A stretch of DNA of 39,295 bases. Source: Alphaproteobacteria bacterium (lineage in GTDB: Bacteria; Pseudomonadota; Alphaproteobacteria; Caulobacterales; Parvularculaceae). Of this stretch, positions 22,513 to 30,710 are shown piece by piece; the first letter of the stretch is position 1; each line of letters begins with the position of its first letter. Below the pieces are notes generated by a model, which was not told where the DNA came from, did not search any database, and saw nothing but the letters and a program-made list of their open reading frames with translations. The position numbers and the translations under genes were made by a program. The stretch spans positions 1 through 39,295 of the forward strand of contig JAADIQ010000071.1 of assembly GCA_013151255.1 (NCBI GenBank), written 5' to 3'.

Positions 22513-23550
22513 TCAAGAAGATGGCGCGCCGACCCAGCCGACGCATGTGGCGATGTCGTTAAGGCCGTGCTCGCCGAGGCAGAACGCTTCTTCATAGGGC
22601 GTGCGCGTGGCCGCGATACATTGGTCGAGCGTCAGCTTGGCCATCGACAGGCAGCGGTCGGACTTGTTGTTCTTGGCGTAAGCGCTGACGACGGTTGCAT
22701 TCAGCGTTCCGGTGGAATAGCGCGCCGCCAAATTCAAAACCCGGTCCATAATCACTTGCGCGTTTTTCTCGCTCATGGCGCTGGCCGGCGCATCCTCGCC
22801 CCAGTTTGCGTCCCAATTTGCATTCGCGCTGGCGAGCGACGGGGCGATGACGCCGCCGTCGCTTGAATACGCCAGCGCCGGCGCGGTCGCGGCGCCGCGG
22901 TTGCGGCGATAGGCGGAGGCGTCCTTGATGCGTTCCTGACTGCCGGCAATGCGTTGCTTGCCCCATTTGGTTTTTTGCATCGCATAGGCCTGGGCCTTAA
23001 ACGCCTCGCCAAGCGCGGCGATGCGTGCGCCGTCATGCGCGGTCATGGCCAGAATGGCAGCGATGGCTTTTTTAGCGCCGGGGAGCTTGCGGGCGTAAGA
23101 CGGGTCCTGCGCCAGATGCGACAGCAGGCCCTTGGCGCCGCCAAGCTCGTTGCGGCGTTTCTTCTTTTTCATTTCTTTCTTCAGCGCGTCGGCAAATTCC
23201 GGCGTGTCGGCGGCGACCAGCGCTGCATAGGCGACCCAGCCAGCGGAGAGTTCGCCAGAATCATGGGCGGCCAGGCGGCGATGCGCCTCGCGCGTGACTT
23301 TGGCGTTGTCGAAAGTCATCGCCTCAATCGCTGAAACATCTTCACGAAAGCGGATATAGTTGGCGGCCGTGCGCTCCAGCGCTTCGTCTTTGGGTTGCGC
23401 CAGCGTGTCGGCGGAAACGCCGGTGACGGCGAAGCCGACAGCAAGGGCGGCGGCGATAACCAGATGTTTCGGGGCGGTTCGGCGGCGGGCCGTAAGCGGG
23501 GCAAAACGCGCAGCGGCGCTCGCCGGGTTTTGCAATCTGTTACGCGACAT
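22513..23550 (-). CDS. Exported protein of unknown function
   Basis: 345 residues from ATG 23550, which has GGGAGAAG upstream. After a long basic N-terminus there is one hydrophobic segment (HLVIAAALAVGFAVTGVSA) that acts as a signal peptide or anchor. The rest is Ala/Lys-rich and helical with a very basic stretch (KKEMKKKKRR). The C-terminus has four cysteines (RCLSMAKLTLDQC, EAFCLGEHG, IATCVGWV) that could form two disulfides in the periplasm. I do not recognise the family. It is divergent from the PAS-kinase gene. Confidence 0.72.
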   Translation of the reverse strand: MSRNRLQNPASAAARFAPLTARRRTAPKHLVIAAALAVGFAVTGVSADTLAQPKDEALERTAANYIRFREDVSAIEAMTFDNAKVTREAHRRLAAHDSGELSAGWVAYAALVAADTPEFADALKKEMKKKKRRNELGGAKGLLSHLAQDPSYARKLPGAKKAIAAILAMTAHDGARIAALGEAFKAQAYAMQKTKWGKQRIAGSQERIKDASAYRRNRGAATAPALAYSSDGGVIAPSLASANANWDANWGEDAPASAMSEKNAQVIMDRVLNLAARYSTGTLNATVVSAYAKNNKSDRCLSMAKLTLDQCIAATRTPYEEAFCLGEHGLNDIATCVGWVGAPSS

Positions 23551-23818
23551 AGATAACTTCTCCCAGAATGTGACAGTCCCATCGGGTGCGCAAAAGCCCC
23601 CCGACATGCCCGTCACATTACCGCCTCACCGATTAACACCGCGCTGACGATCCTAACTGAATTATCACCAAATTCGACCATTCGGGGACCGATATGCAAT
23701 TTTTATGGGGTTATTGCTCATTCAGTCTTTATTAACGACAATCGCTCCATGGTGAACCGGCGTTAACGAATCTGTCGAATTAGTTAAGAAGGCAGCGGCC
23801 TCAGACCTCTGATATCCC

Positions 23819-25120
23819 ATGGAATTTCGCCCTATTGCCCTATTTAGAAAGCTCGCTTCGGGTGCGCGCGGCGGTCCGGTCTGGCGCGGCGGAACCGGCG
23901 ATATGGTGGCCGCGCTCTATGATGACGGCATCTTTTTGGAAGTCTCGCCATCGGCGGCGGAGATGATTGGCGCGGCGGGCAATCTGGTTGGCCGCTCATT
24001 GTTTGATTTTGTCCGCCGGGAAGACCGTGCGGCGGTGCGCGCGGCGATGGTCGAGGCGGCGTCCAGCGCTTATGCGCCGGCGAGCCGGCTGCGGGCGAAT
24101 TTTCGGCTGTTGCGGGTGCGCCGGGCGGCGGCGCTGGCGGAAATCACCTTTACCCCGCTTGGCCGCGGCCGGTTAATGGCGCTTATCCGCGACCGCAGCG
24201 AGGAGCTGGCGCAACGCCGCGAGACCCGCATCGCCGAAGAGCGCGTCGCCCGCCAGGCAATGCCGCATTCGGTTGGCGTGCAATCCACGCCGCAAATATC
24301 GCCTGAAATAAATCCAACACCCGCATCACTGCCGCCAGAGCTGATGGCGAATTTAAGTCATGAGATGAAAACTCCGCTCAACGCGATTATGGGTTTTGCC
24401 GATGCGATGCGGACGGAGACTTATGGCCCGCTCGGGCATGAGAAATACGCCGAATATGTCGGCGATATCCATGCCGCCGGCGCGCATTTGCAAGAGCTGA
24501 TCGCATCGCTGTTTGACTTCGCCAAGGTTGAGACCGGGCAGTATGGTTTAAATCCGGTGCTGGCCGCGCCTGGACCGGCAGCGCGCGAATGCGCGGCGAT
24601 GATCCGCGGCGAGGCGGCGCGTGCGGGGCTTTCCTTGCGGGTGAATATTGCACCCGACCTGCCAGAGACCATGATCGATGCGCGCGTGGTCAAACAAATC
24701 CTGATCAATCTCCTCACCAATGCGGTGAAGTTCACCATGGAGGGCGAGATTGAATTATCGGTGGAAGAAAAATGCGGTGCGATTGACTTCACCGTGCGCG
24801 ACACCGGCATCGGCATGAGCGCAATGGTGCTGGCCAAACAGGGCGGGCGCTATTCCGACACCCATAAGGACGGCGTACGCGGAACAAAAGGCTCAGGCCT
24901 CGGCCTGTCGCTGGCGTTCTCGCTGGCCAAGTTGCATGGCGGCGCCTTGCGGCTGCAATCGGAACCCGGCAAAGGCACCACCGCGCGCCTGACCCTGCCG
25001 GTGCGGCGCGCGCTTACAGGGCAGACTAGCCCCGCCGTCAGCTCATCGGTCTGCGACATCCAAAGCCAGCTCGACCGCGTCAACGCCTATCGCCGTGACC
25101 GCGCTGCAAGAGCGGCTTAA
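23819..25120 (+). CDS. PAS-domain sensor histidine kinase
   Basis: 433 residues without membrane segments. A PAS-like domain lies at about 25-125 (SPSAAEMIGAAGNLVGRSLFD), then a coiled linker. The dimerisation/phosphoacceptor helix carries the H-box NLSHEMKTPLNAIMGFADAM (His181). The ATPase domain has the N-box INLLTNAVKF (Asn301), DTGIGM and GTKGSGLGLSLA. It is a cytoplasmic orthodox kinase with no response regulator adjacent. The 268-bp gap before it shares a promoter region with the divergent exported protein. It converges with xrtE with a 4-bp overlap. Confidence 0.9.
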   Translation: MEFRPIALFRKLASGARGGPVWRGGTGDMVAALYDDGIFLEVSPSAAEMIGAAGNLVGRSLFDFVRREDRAAVRAAMVEAASSAYAPASRLRANFRLLRVRRAAALAEITFTPLGRGRLMALIRDRSEELAQRRETRIAEERVARQAMPHSVGVQSTPQISPEINPTPASLPPELMANLSHEMKTPLNAIMGFADAMRTETYGPLGHEKYAEYVGDIHAAGAHLQELIASLFDFAKVETGQYGLNPVLAAPGPAARECAAMIRGEAARAGLSLRVNIAPDLPETMIDARVVKQILINLLTNAVKFTMEGEIELSVEEKCGAIDFTVRDTGIGMSAMVLAKQGGRYSDTHKDGVRGTKGSGLGLSLAFSLAKLHGGALRLQSEPGKGTTARLTLPVRRALTGQTSPAVSSSVCDIQSQLDRVNAYRRDRAARAA

Positions 25121-26775
25121 AGCAAACTCCACTGCCCGAAGGCAATCGCCCAGAAGGCGATAATCGCATTGGCCGACTTATGCGCGATGACGGCGCCGGT
25201 GACTTTGCCTGAGCGATACAGCGCGAGCGCGAAGGCGGCGCCAGCGAGGCCGCCGGCGAGCCAGCGGTCGTGCAGCGCCGCGAACAGAACCGACGAGATG
25301 ATGAACGCCTTCCAGGTGAAGGCGCCCTCTTTGACCGCTTCAAAGCGGTCGGCGATTAGCTTGCGATGAAGGTAGCCACGAAAGGCCAGCTCTTCGGCAA
25401 TCGGTACAAGGATGATTGTGCCGATCGTGCGCATAACAATCCAGAAAATCGCCGCCGTCGCCGGCACGCCCGCCAGCCATATGCCGAGATCGCTCGTCTC
25501 GCCGCGTCCGGGGTCGGTCGCAATCCACGCAACACCGACAATTGCGCCAATCAGCGCCGGCTCGGCGTAAGCGCGCAAGCTTTCCGGCAGGGCAAGGCCG
25601 CGATAAAATCGCCAACCGATAACAAGCGCGGCGCCAATCGCAATCACCCGCAAGCTGTAAAGCCAATAGCCGTCGGCGGTGAAAGCGGCGGCGATAATAC
25701 CCGCAGCCGTCATCGCCAGGAACGGCGCCAGTAAAAACATCGCCTCGCGAAAGGCCGGGGCGGGCACAGCGTCTGACACATGCGCGGTTTCGTTGCGGAA
25801 AAAACCAATGTGGTGGGTCGCCAGCATTATCCCGATGGTGACGATAAGGAACATCATCCACCCGGCCTGGGAGTGAAATCCGGCGCCGGCGATTTCCGGC
25901 GAGACATGGGCGCCGAGGCTGATAAGCGCCGCGATGCGCACGCTGTTTAATATCCAGATCGCGGCAATGCCGATCGGCAACACCAGATAGGCGTTTGGAA
26001 ATCGTAACGCTGCGCGGAATATCCACAGGTAAATCGATAAAAACGCGGTGACCAGCCCAATCCCCTCATAGCCGGAACAGGCAGCGGCAATATTGACGAC
26101 GTACCCGTCCGCGCCAAGCAGCCGGCGCGCCGGATCGACAAACACGTCTTTTTCATAGAGGCCAAGAATAAATGCGGAGACCTGGAACGTCGCTTCGGAC
26201 AGGAAAGTCCAGGATTTTTGCGACATTTCCGAAGCGATGGTGACAAATCCGGCAGCGCCCGCCGCAAGGAGGGCAAGCCATTTTTGACGCGTCATCATCT
26301 GTATAAGGAATTCAACTGGCGCCAACGCCATCGCCAGGAGATAATAAAGGCCGAATACGCCAGCGCTCCATAAGCCAAACAATATCCAGGGCGGTTCGGC
26401 AAGGTTTGCGCCATGGGCGTTGAACGCGAGGGTTGCGGCGGCAAGGATGATGAAGCCGGCAAGATTGGCGCCCATCCATGAGGTCCAGCCGCGCGCCTGC
26501 GCGACTATGCGCCAATCGGCAAACAATGTGCGCCGCTGCGGCGCCAGCAAAACCCCGAGCGCCGCGCCAAAAAATATCACCACCGGAACCAGTTCTCGCA
26601 GCCCTGCACGCACCGCCAACCATAAAGGATCGCTCGCATTGATAGTCAGCGGGTCGTAAAGGAATGCCAGCACCGGCAGCTCAATCAGCGCCAGCACAAA
26701 GACCAGCGCTCCGCGCAAAGCCAGAGACGGGCCTGCAGGCGCTGCGGCAACCGGATATGAAGATGTCTCAGCCAC
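25117..26775 (-). CDS. xrtE: Exosortase E fused to a CPBP-family protease (XrtE, VPEID-CTERM system)
   Basis: 552 residues, about 14 or more helices. The N-terminal two thirds are exosortase. The catalytic triad is visible: Cys233 in NIAAACSGYEGIGL, Arg280 in NSVRIAALI and His301 in FHSQAGWMMF. The C-terminal third is a CAAX/CPBP protease with EELAFR (Glu461, Glu462, Arg466), His502 in ALHDRW and His532 in AHKSANAI. This fusion defines exosortase E of the VPEID-CTERM system, which recognises a C-terminal VPEID-TM-basic signal. Three matching small substrates are immediately upstream on the same strand, separated by a terminator. Confidence 0.93.
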   Translation of the reverse strand: MAETSSYPVAAAPAGPSLALRGALVFVLALIELPVLAFLYDPLTINASDPLWLAVRAGLRELVPVVIFFGAALGVLLAPQRRTLFADWRIVAQARGWTSWMGANLAGFIILAAATLAFNAHGANLAEPPWILFGLWSAGVFGLYYLLAMALAPVEFLIQMMTRQKWLALLAAGAAGFVTIASEMSQKSWTFLSEATFQVSAFILGLYEKDVFVDPARRLLGADGYVVNIAAACSGYEGIGLVTAFLSIYLWIFRAALRFPNAYLVLPIGIAAIWILNSVRIAALISLGAHVSPEIAGAGFHSQAGWMMFLIVTIGIMLATHHIGFFRNETAHVSDAVPAPAFREAMFLLAPFLAMTAAGIIAAAFTADGYWLYSLRVIAIGAALVIGWRFYRGLALPESLRAYAEPALIGAIVGVAWIATDPGRGETSDLGIWLAGVPATAAIFWIVMRTIGTIILVPIAEELAFRGYLHRKLIADRFEAVKEGAFTWKAFIISSVLFAALHDRWLAGGLAGAAFALALYRSGKVTGAVIAHKSANAIIAFWAIAFGQWSLL

Positions 26776-26879
26776 GTCTATTTATACCCGCCCGCCAGTT
26801 GGGAAGCAAAAGATTATGATCTAAATCATGCGAGAACTGCGCCATTCCGCGGAGTATGCGTATATGAACGGCAGCTAAG

Positions 26880-26913
26880 AAAACGGCCCTCCACGAAGGT
26901 GAAGGGCCGTTTA
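26880..26913 (-). terminator. Rho-independent terminator after the CTERM genes
   Basis: AAACGGCCCT (26881-26890) pairs with AGGGCCGTTT (26903-26912). Read on the minus strand it follows the third CTERM gene and ends in T-rich sequence, separating the substrate genes from xrtE so that substrates can be made in excess. Confidence 0.85.
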
Positions 26914-26933
26914 TTGGTTAACGAAGTCAAAGT

Positions 26934-27104
26934 CTATTTACGTTTGGTCCGCTCACGAATAACCGCGGCAACGCCAATCAGCAATGCAATCGCTGCAACA
27001 CCAGCGCCCGCACTCATTTCCGGCACTATTATATCCGTAGGCTTGCCAGCAAGTGCTGCTGTTGACATCAAAGCAAAGGCTCCCGCCAAAATAAATTTCG
27101 TCAT
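26934..27104 (-). CDS. Minimal VPEID-CTERM-type protein 1
   Basis: 56 residues. Signal peptide 1-19 (MTKFILAGAFALMSTAALA), seven-residue spacer GKPTDII, then the sorting motif VPEM (27-30), a helix SAGAGVAAIALLIGVAAVI and the basic tail RERTKRK. It thus contains only export and sorting signals. Exosortase E (next gene) is expected to cut at VPE and join the remaining stub to an unknown partner. It is the last of three tandem copies in transcription order. ATG 27104 has AGGAGA upstream. Confidence 0.88.
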   Translation of the reverse strand: MTKFILAGAFALMSTAALAGKPTDIIVPEMSAGAGVAAIALLIGVAAVIRERTKRK

Positions 27105-27117
27105 CGATATATCTCCT

Positions 27118-27285
27118 CTATTTACGTTTGCTACGTTCGCGAATAATCGCGGCAACGCCGACCAACAAGGCAACCGCCGCAACACCAGCGCCAGCGCTCA
27201 TTTCCGGCACTTCAACCCATGGCTCGCCCGCCATAGCCGCCGTTGACATCAAAGCGAAGGCTCCGGCCAAGATAAATTTCGTCAT
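27118..27285 (-). CDS. Minimal VPEID-CTERM-type protein 2
   Basis: 55 residues: signal peptide MTKFILAGAFALMSTAAMA, five-to-six-residue spacer GEPWVE, VPEM at 26-29, then the same membrane helix and RERSKRK tail. ATG 27285 is preferred over ATG 27291 because the GGGGAG RBS lies 8 bases from the former and only 2 from the latter. It lies 13 bp from copy 1 and 13 bp from copy 3, so the three genes form a tight operon. Confidence 0.88.
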   Translation of the reverse strand: MTKFILAGAFALMSTAAMAGEPWVEVPEMSAGAGVAAVALLVGVAAIIRERSKRK

Positions 27286-27298
27286 CGTCATATCTCCC

Positions 27299-27469
27299 CT
27301 ATTTACGTTTGCTACGTTCACGAATAATCGCGGCAACGCCAACCAGCAACGCAACTGCGGCAACACCAGCACCAGCGCTCATTTCAGGCACGTCCGGAAT
27401 GAGTTTATCGCTCGCCATAGCCGCTGTTGACATCAAAGTCAGAGCGCCCGCTAAAATATATTTCGTCAT
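27299..27469 (-). CDS. Minimal VPEID-CTERM-type protein 3
   Basis: 56 residues and first in transcription order. Signal peptide MTKYILAGALTLMSTAAMA, spacer SDKLIPD, VPEM at 27-30, and a helix and RERSKRK tail identical to copy 2. ATG 27469 has AAGGAG 8 bases upstream. The spacer is the only part that differs strongly among the three paralogues. Confidence 0.88.
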   Translation of the reverse strand: MTKYILAGALTLMSTAAMASDKLIPDVPEMSAGAGVAAVALLVGVAAIIRERSKRK

Positions 27470-27825
27470 CGTCATTACTCCTTGATTTACGGGTTTCATT
27501 GTTCCGGCAATTGCGGCAGAGCCATAAAGCCGCGCAACGCCGGCGCAATCGTGAAATTTTTCACTCCCCCATTCCCACCTTCAGACCGCAAAACCTGCCG
27601 TCTCCCAAAATGATACAGTTCGGTAAGGTTGAATGCAACGCACCGCCCGCCATAGTTGTGAGTAACGCAGATCGCTCGCGCTAAGTCTTCGTGCTTGTGC
27701 GCCAAAACGGCGCAGTTGTAGCGTTTATTGCACGGCACAAAAATCAGACTAACGTGCAAGGGCAATAGAGTTTTGTGCTAATAAATTGAAAACCCACATG
27801 TCGACAGATCAGCAGGCCGAACAAT
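27470..27825. other. Intergenic region between CTERM operon and sterol-desaturase gene, with inverted repeats
   Basis: No gene is supported. It should hold the CTERM operon promoter (minus) and that of the desaturase gene (plus). It contains three inverted repeats: TGCGCC/GGCGCA (27698-27714), TTGCACG/CGTGCAA (27728-27759) and GCACAAAA/TTTTGTGC (27735-27778). The last two interleave, which would permit a pseudoknot-like RNA or two alternative hairpins. Confidence 0.45.
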
Positions 27826-28659
27826 ATGGATTTCTTCAGAGGCGTGACGGGACTTTATTTTGCTCTTGGGGTGCTGGCGTCGGCGCTGGTGCTGGAAGCG
27901 ATGATGCCGTGGCGGCGCGGCGTGAAAATCAGCCCGGCGCGCTGGGTGCGTAATGCATCGATGAGTTTTTATAGCTTTATCCTTCTCGGCTTGCTTCCGT
28001 TATTGTCGGCTTATGGCGCCGCGATGATCGCAGAAGCGCGCGGCCTGGGGGTGTTTAACCAGATGACGGCGCCGTTATGGGTAACGGCGCTGGCGGCGAT
28101 TATCGCCTTTGATCTGACCGCCTATGGCGTCCATCGCTCATTACACAAATGGTATTTTCTGTGGCGCACCCATCGCACCCATCATGGCGATGCGCATATT
28201 GATGCAACCACCTCGCTGCGGTTTCACCCGTTTGAGGCGCTGGTGCGCGCGATCATTGACCTGCCGGTGGTGTTCCTCCTCGGCCTGCCGGAGGAGGCGA
28301 TTGTAGTTAATTTTGTGGTGCTGACTGTGGTCAACACCTTCACCCATACCAACATTGCGCTGGCGCCATCTGTCGAACGCGTCCTCTCGCGCATCCTGGT
28401 GACGCCGCATATTCATCGCCTGCATCACTCAGCGGCGCCGGAACATCTCGACACCAATCTCGGTACGATATTTTCGCTGTGGGATCGGTTGTTCGCCACG
28501 TTTACGCCGTCGGACAGGCTGCGCGAGAATGAGGTATTCGGCATCGAAGGCCCTGAGGCGATCACGCCGGACAGTTTCGCCAATCTTGCGCTCGACCCGT
28601 TTCGCAAACCCGACCATGCAGCCATTCCCAAGCCAGAGCCGAGGGATGCGAGGCCATGA
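27826..28659 (+). CDS. Sterol desaturase / fatty acid hydroxylase superfamily protein
   Basis: 277 residues, a membrane-bound di-iron enzyme. The four histidine clusters are visible: HRSLH, HRTHH, HTNIA region and HIHRLHHS. The latter part NLGTIFSLWDRLFATFTPS is typical of the family. It uses oxygen to hydroxylate or desaturate a lipid; the substrate cannot be named. N-terminal helices start at about residues 9-27. It overlaps the DUF1491 gene by 4 bp. Confidence 0.9.
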   Translation: MDFFRGVTGLYFALGVLASALVLEAMMPWRRGVKISPARWVRNASMSFYSFILLGLLPLLSAYGAAMIAEARGLGVFNQMTAPLWVTALAAIIAFDLTAYGVHRSLHKWYFLWRTHRTHHGDAHIDATTSLRFHPFEALVRAIIDLPVVFLLGLPEEAIVVNFVVLTVVNTFTHTNIALAPSVERVLSRILVTPHIHRLHHSAAPEHLDTNLGTIFSLWDRLFATFTPSDRLRENEVFGIEGPEAITPDSFANLALDPFRKPDHAAIPKPEPRDARP

Positions 28660-28979
28660 CCGAGCCGCGCCTCAAAACCGAAATCCGCGTCACCGCGCAT
28701 ATGCGCCGGGCGCAAGGAGAGGGCGCGTTTGCGACGGTGGCGCGCAAGGGCGACCCTGATGCGGGCGCTGTTGCGGTCAAAATCTATCTTGGGCGCGGCG
28801 CGGCAAAGTTATTCGTCCAGAGCCGCGATCTAGACGGCAATCCTATCTGGCGCGAGCCGTTTGAAGATGATCTGAGCGAAGACAAGATCGACGCCTGGCT
28901 CAAAAAAGAGACCGCCATCGACCCGGATCTGTGGATTGTCGAAATCGAGGACCGTGCGGGACGGGCGTTTTTGGATTAG
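28656..28979 (+). CDS. DUF1491 family protein
   Basis: 107 residues. The family pattern is clear: ATVARKGDPDAGAVAVKIYL near residue 25, and the C-terminal DPDLWIVEIEDRAGRAFLD. DUF1491 proteins are small cytoplasmic proteins of alphaproteobacteria with no known role. It is translationally coupled to the desaturase gene (ATGA overlap). Confidence 0.88.
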   Translation: MTEPRLKTEIRVTAHMRRAQGEGAFATVARKGDPDAGAVAVKIYLGRGAAKLFVQSRDLDGNPIWREPFEDDLSEDKIDAWLKKETAIDPDLWIVEIEDRAGRAFLD

Positions 28980-29063
28980 CGTGTATCGCGCTGTCATCTA
29001 CGCCCTCCACAACCGGCCTTAAATGTGCAACTCTTGAGCATCATGTTTGAAAGGTTCCTGTCT

Positions 29064-29792
29064 ATGTTTTCGCCGCGCTCTTTTTCCCTCGCTTGCCTTG
29101 CCGCCCTCGTGCTTGGCGGCTGTTCCAGCCTGTCGTCGCTCGGCCTTACCGATGAAGCGGAGAATTTTGCCGCCGGCTCAGCCTTGTCGATGAAGCTTGC
29201 CTCTGGCGACCGTAAGGCGCTTGGCGGCGCTGTCATTGCGGCGGTGGAGAGCGGCCAGCCGCAACGCTGGCGCGGCGTGCGGGCGGCGGGCGTTGTCATG
29301 CCGGGCGGATATTCCATCGCCAACCTGCGGCCTGACCCGAATGCGCGCATCGCACTTGCGCGGGACGATATCGATGTCGGCTATGTGATGGAGACCGAGC
29401 TTGGACTTTATGTCCTCACGCGCAATTCCAACATCCGCATCGGGCCGGGCACGCAATATACGATTGCAGAAATGTTGCCGGCTGGCTCGGGCGTTGAAAT
29501 CGTTGGCAGGCTGACAAATGGTTTGTGGATGCTGGCGGCGGTCGATGGCAAGGTGCGCGGCTATATCCACAAAAGCCTGGCCGTCAAGGCGCCGGGAACG
29601 GAACTGCTGCTTGCCGGCGGGCCGCGCCGGCGCCCGGTAAAATGCCGTGAATTTACCCAGCGGATCAGTATTTTCAGCGAAAAAGACGAATGGGTGGATG
29701 CGGCGTGTCATGACGGCGTCGCCTGGCGCCGCGCCCGCCCGGCAGCGACGCCGCTTGCCGTTGCGGATGATGACGAACGGCTCGGGCTTTAA
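29064..29792 (+). CDS. Lipoprotein with SH3-like domain
   Basis: 242 residues from ATG 29064 (GAAAGG upstream; ATG 29043 is an alternative). A signal peptide with lipobox LGGC makes this a lipoprotein. Around residues 120-175 there is a bacterial SH3 (SH3b) pattern: LTRNSNIRIGPGTQYTIAEM, GSGVEIVGRLTNGLWMLAAV and GYIHKSL. Such domains bind cell-wall or protein ligands in the envelope. The C-terminal part carries two cysteines and a Trp-rich stretch of unknown role. Confidence 0.82.
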   Translation: MFSPRSFSLACLAALVLGGCSSLSSLGLTDEAENFAAGSALSMKLASGDRKALGGAVIAAVESGQPQRWRGVRAAGVVMPGGYSIANLRPDPNARIALARDDIDVGYVMETELGLYVLTRNSNIRIGPGTQYTIAEMLPAGSGVEIVGRLTNGLWMLAAVDGKVRGYIHKSLAVKAPGTELLLAGGPRRRPVKCREFTQRISIFSEKDEWVDAACHDGVAWRRARPAATPLAVADDDERLGL

Positions 29793-29810
29793 ACGAAACG
29801 GGAAGCGCCG

Positions 29811-30665
29811 ATGATGATAAAAATCATCAGATATCCGCTGACAAGGCTTATCCTCGGCATAGCGTTGTTGCTTGGCTTTGTGTTCGCAGCAGGAGGGGCT
29901 GGCGGGCTCGTAGCCGATAACCTCGCTATAGAAAATTCAACCGCCATAGCGGCGTTGGATGCGGGCTTTGCAATCTTTGCCGCGTGTTTATCTTACTGGG
30001 TATTGGTGCGGCTTATTGAAGGGCGCGCGGTGACGGAGCTTTCTGCTCGCTATGCGGTTCCGGAATTATTCATCGGTATGCTGATTGGTGCTAGCTTCAT
30101 CTCCTCGGTGATGGGGGTTTTATATTTAGCCGGGTTTTTTGAGATAAACGGCGTGCGCAGTGTTGATGTTCTTGTCGCGCCGTTGATTGCGGCGATCGCG
30201 ACCGGGTTCATTGAGGAGATTGCGCTGCGCGGCGTGATTTTCCGCATCATCGAGGAATGGCTCGGCACCTGGATTTCCCTGCTGTTCAGCGCGGCGTTGT
30301 TTGGCGCGCTGCATCTTGGCAATGACAATGCAACGCTCGTCGCCGCGCTCGCCATCGCGCTTGAGGCGGGCATATTGCTGGCGGCGGTCTATATGGTGAC
30401 GCGTCGGCTGTGGGTGGTTATAGGCCTGCATGCGGGCTGGAACTTCACCCTTGGCGGGGTTTATGGCGGCGCGGTTTCCGGCTTCGAGCAAGAGGGCTTG
30501 CTGGATGCGACCATCGCCGGCCCGGAGCTGATCACGGGCGGCGCCTTCGGGGTTGAAGCGTCGGTGGTGACGATTGTTATCGGGCTTGCTCTGGCGCTCT
30601 TTTTCCTGTTTCGCGCAGGCCAGAAAAATCGCTTCATCGCCGCGCCATGGCGACGCGCGAAGTAG
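29811..30665 (+). CDS. CPBP family intramembrane metalloprotease
   Basis: 284 residues and about 8 helices. The ABI/CAAX motifs are EEIALRGVIFR (Glu135, Glu136, Arg140), FGALHLGN (His168) and GLHAGWN (His207), the expected glutamate/histidine active site in the membrane. Such proteases cleave within the membrane in peptide maturation or immunity. It lies 18 bp after the SH3 lipoprotein. It is unrelated to the protease domain of XrtE except at the family level. Confidence 0.92.
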   Translation: MMIKIIRYPLTRLILGIALLLGFVFAAGGAGGLVADNLAIENSTAIAALDAGFAIFAACLSYWVLVRLIEGRAVTELSARYAVPELFIGMLIGASFISSVMGVLYLAGFFEINGVRSVDVLVAPLIAAIATGFIEEIALRGVIFRIIEEWLGTWISLLFSAALFGALHLGNDNATLVAALAIALEAGILLAAVYMVTRRLWVVIGLHAGWNFTLGGVYGGAVSGFEQEGLLDATIAGPELITGGAFGVEASVVTIVIGLALALFFLFRAGQKNRFIAAPWRRAK

Positions 30666-30675
30666 ATTGAAATTG

Positions 30676-30705
30676 AACCCGGCGGATTTCTCCGCCGGGC
30701 TTTAT
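30676..30705. terminator. Bidirectional terminator
   Basis: CCCGGCGGA (30678-30686) pairs with TCCGCCGGG (30691-30699) around TTTC, with a short T-rich stretch. It separates the CPBP gene from the convergent membrane protein gene. Confidence 0.8.
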
Positions 30706-30710
30706 TTCGG

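Noticed and set aside
22592-22966. Alternative frame inside the exported protein gene
   Set aside because: Composition is of a shadow frame; the 22513-23550 frame has a signal peptide, RBS and ordered cysteines.
25340-26026. 228-residue frame antisense-parallel to xrtE
   Set aside because: It lies in another frame of the same strand within xrtE, whose catalytic motifs are clear.
27496-27765. 89-residue minus-strand open frame upstream of the CTERM genes
   Set aside because: No RBS, no recognised domain, and it overlaps the likely promoter region of the CTERM operon.
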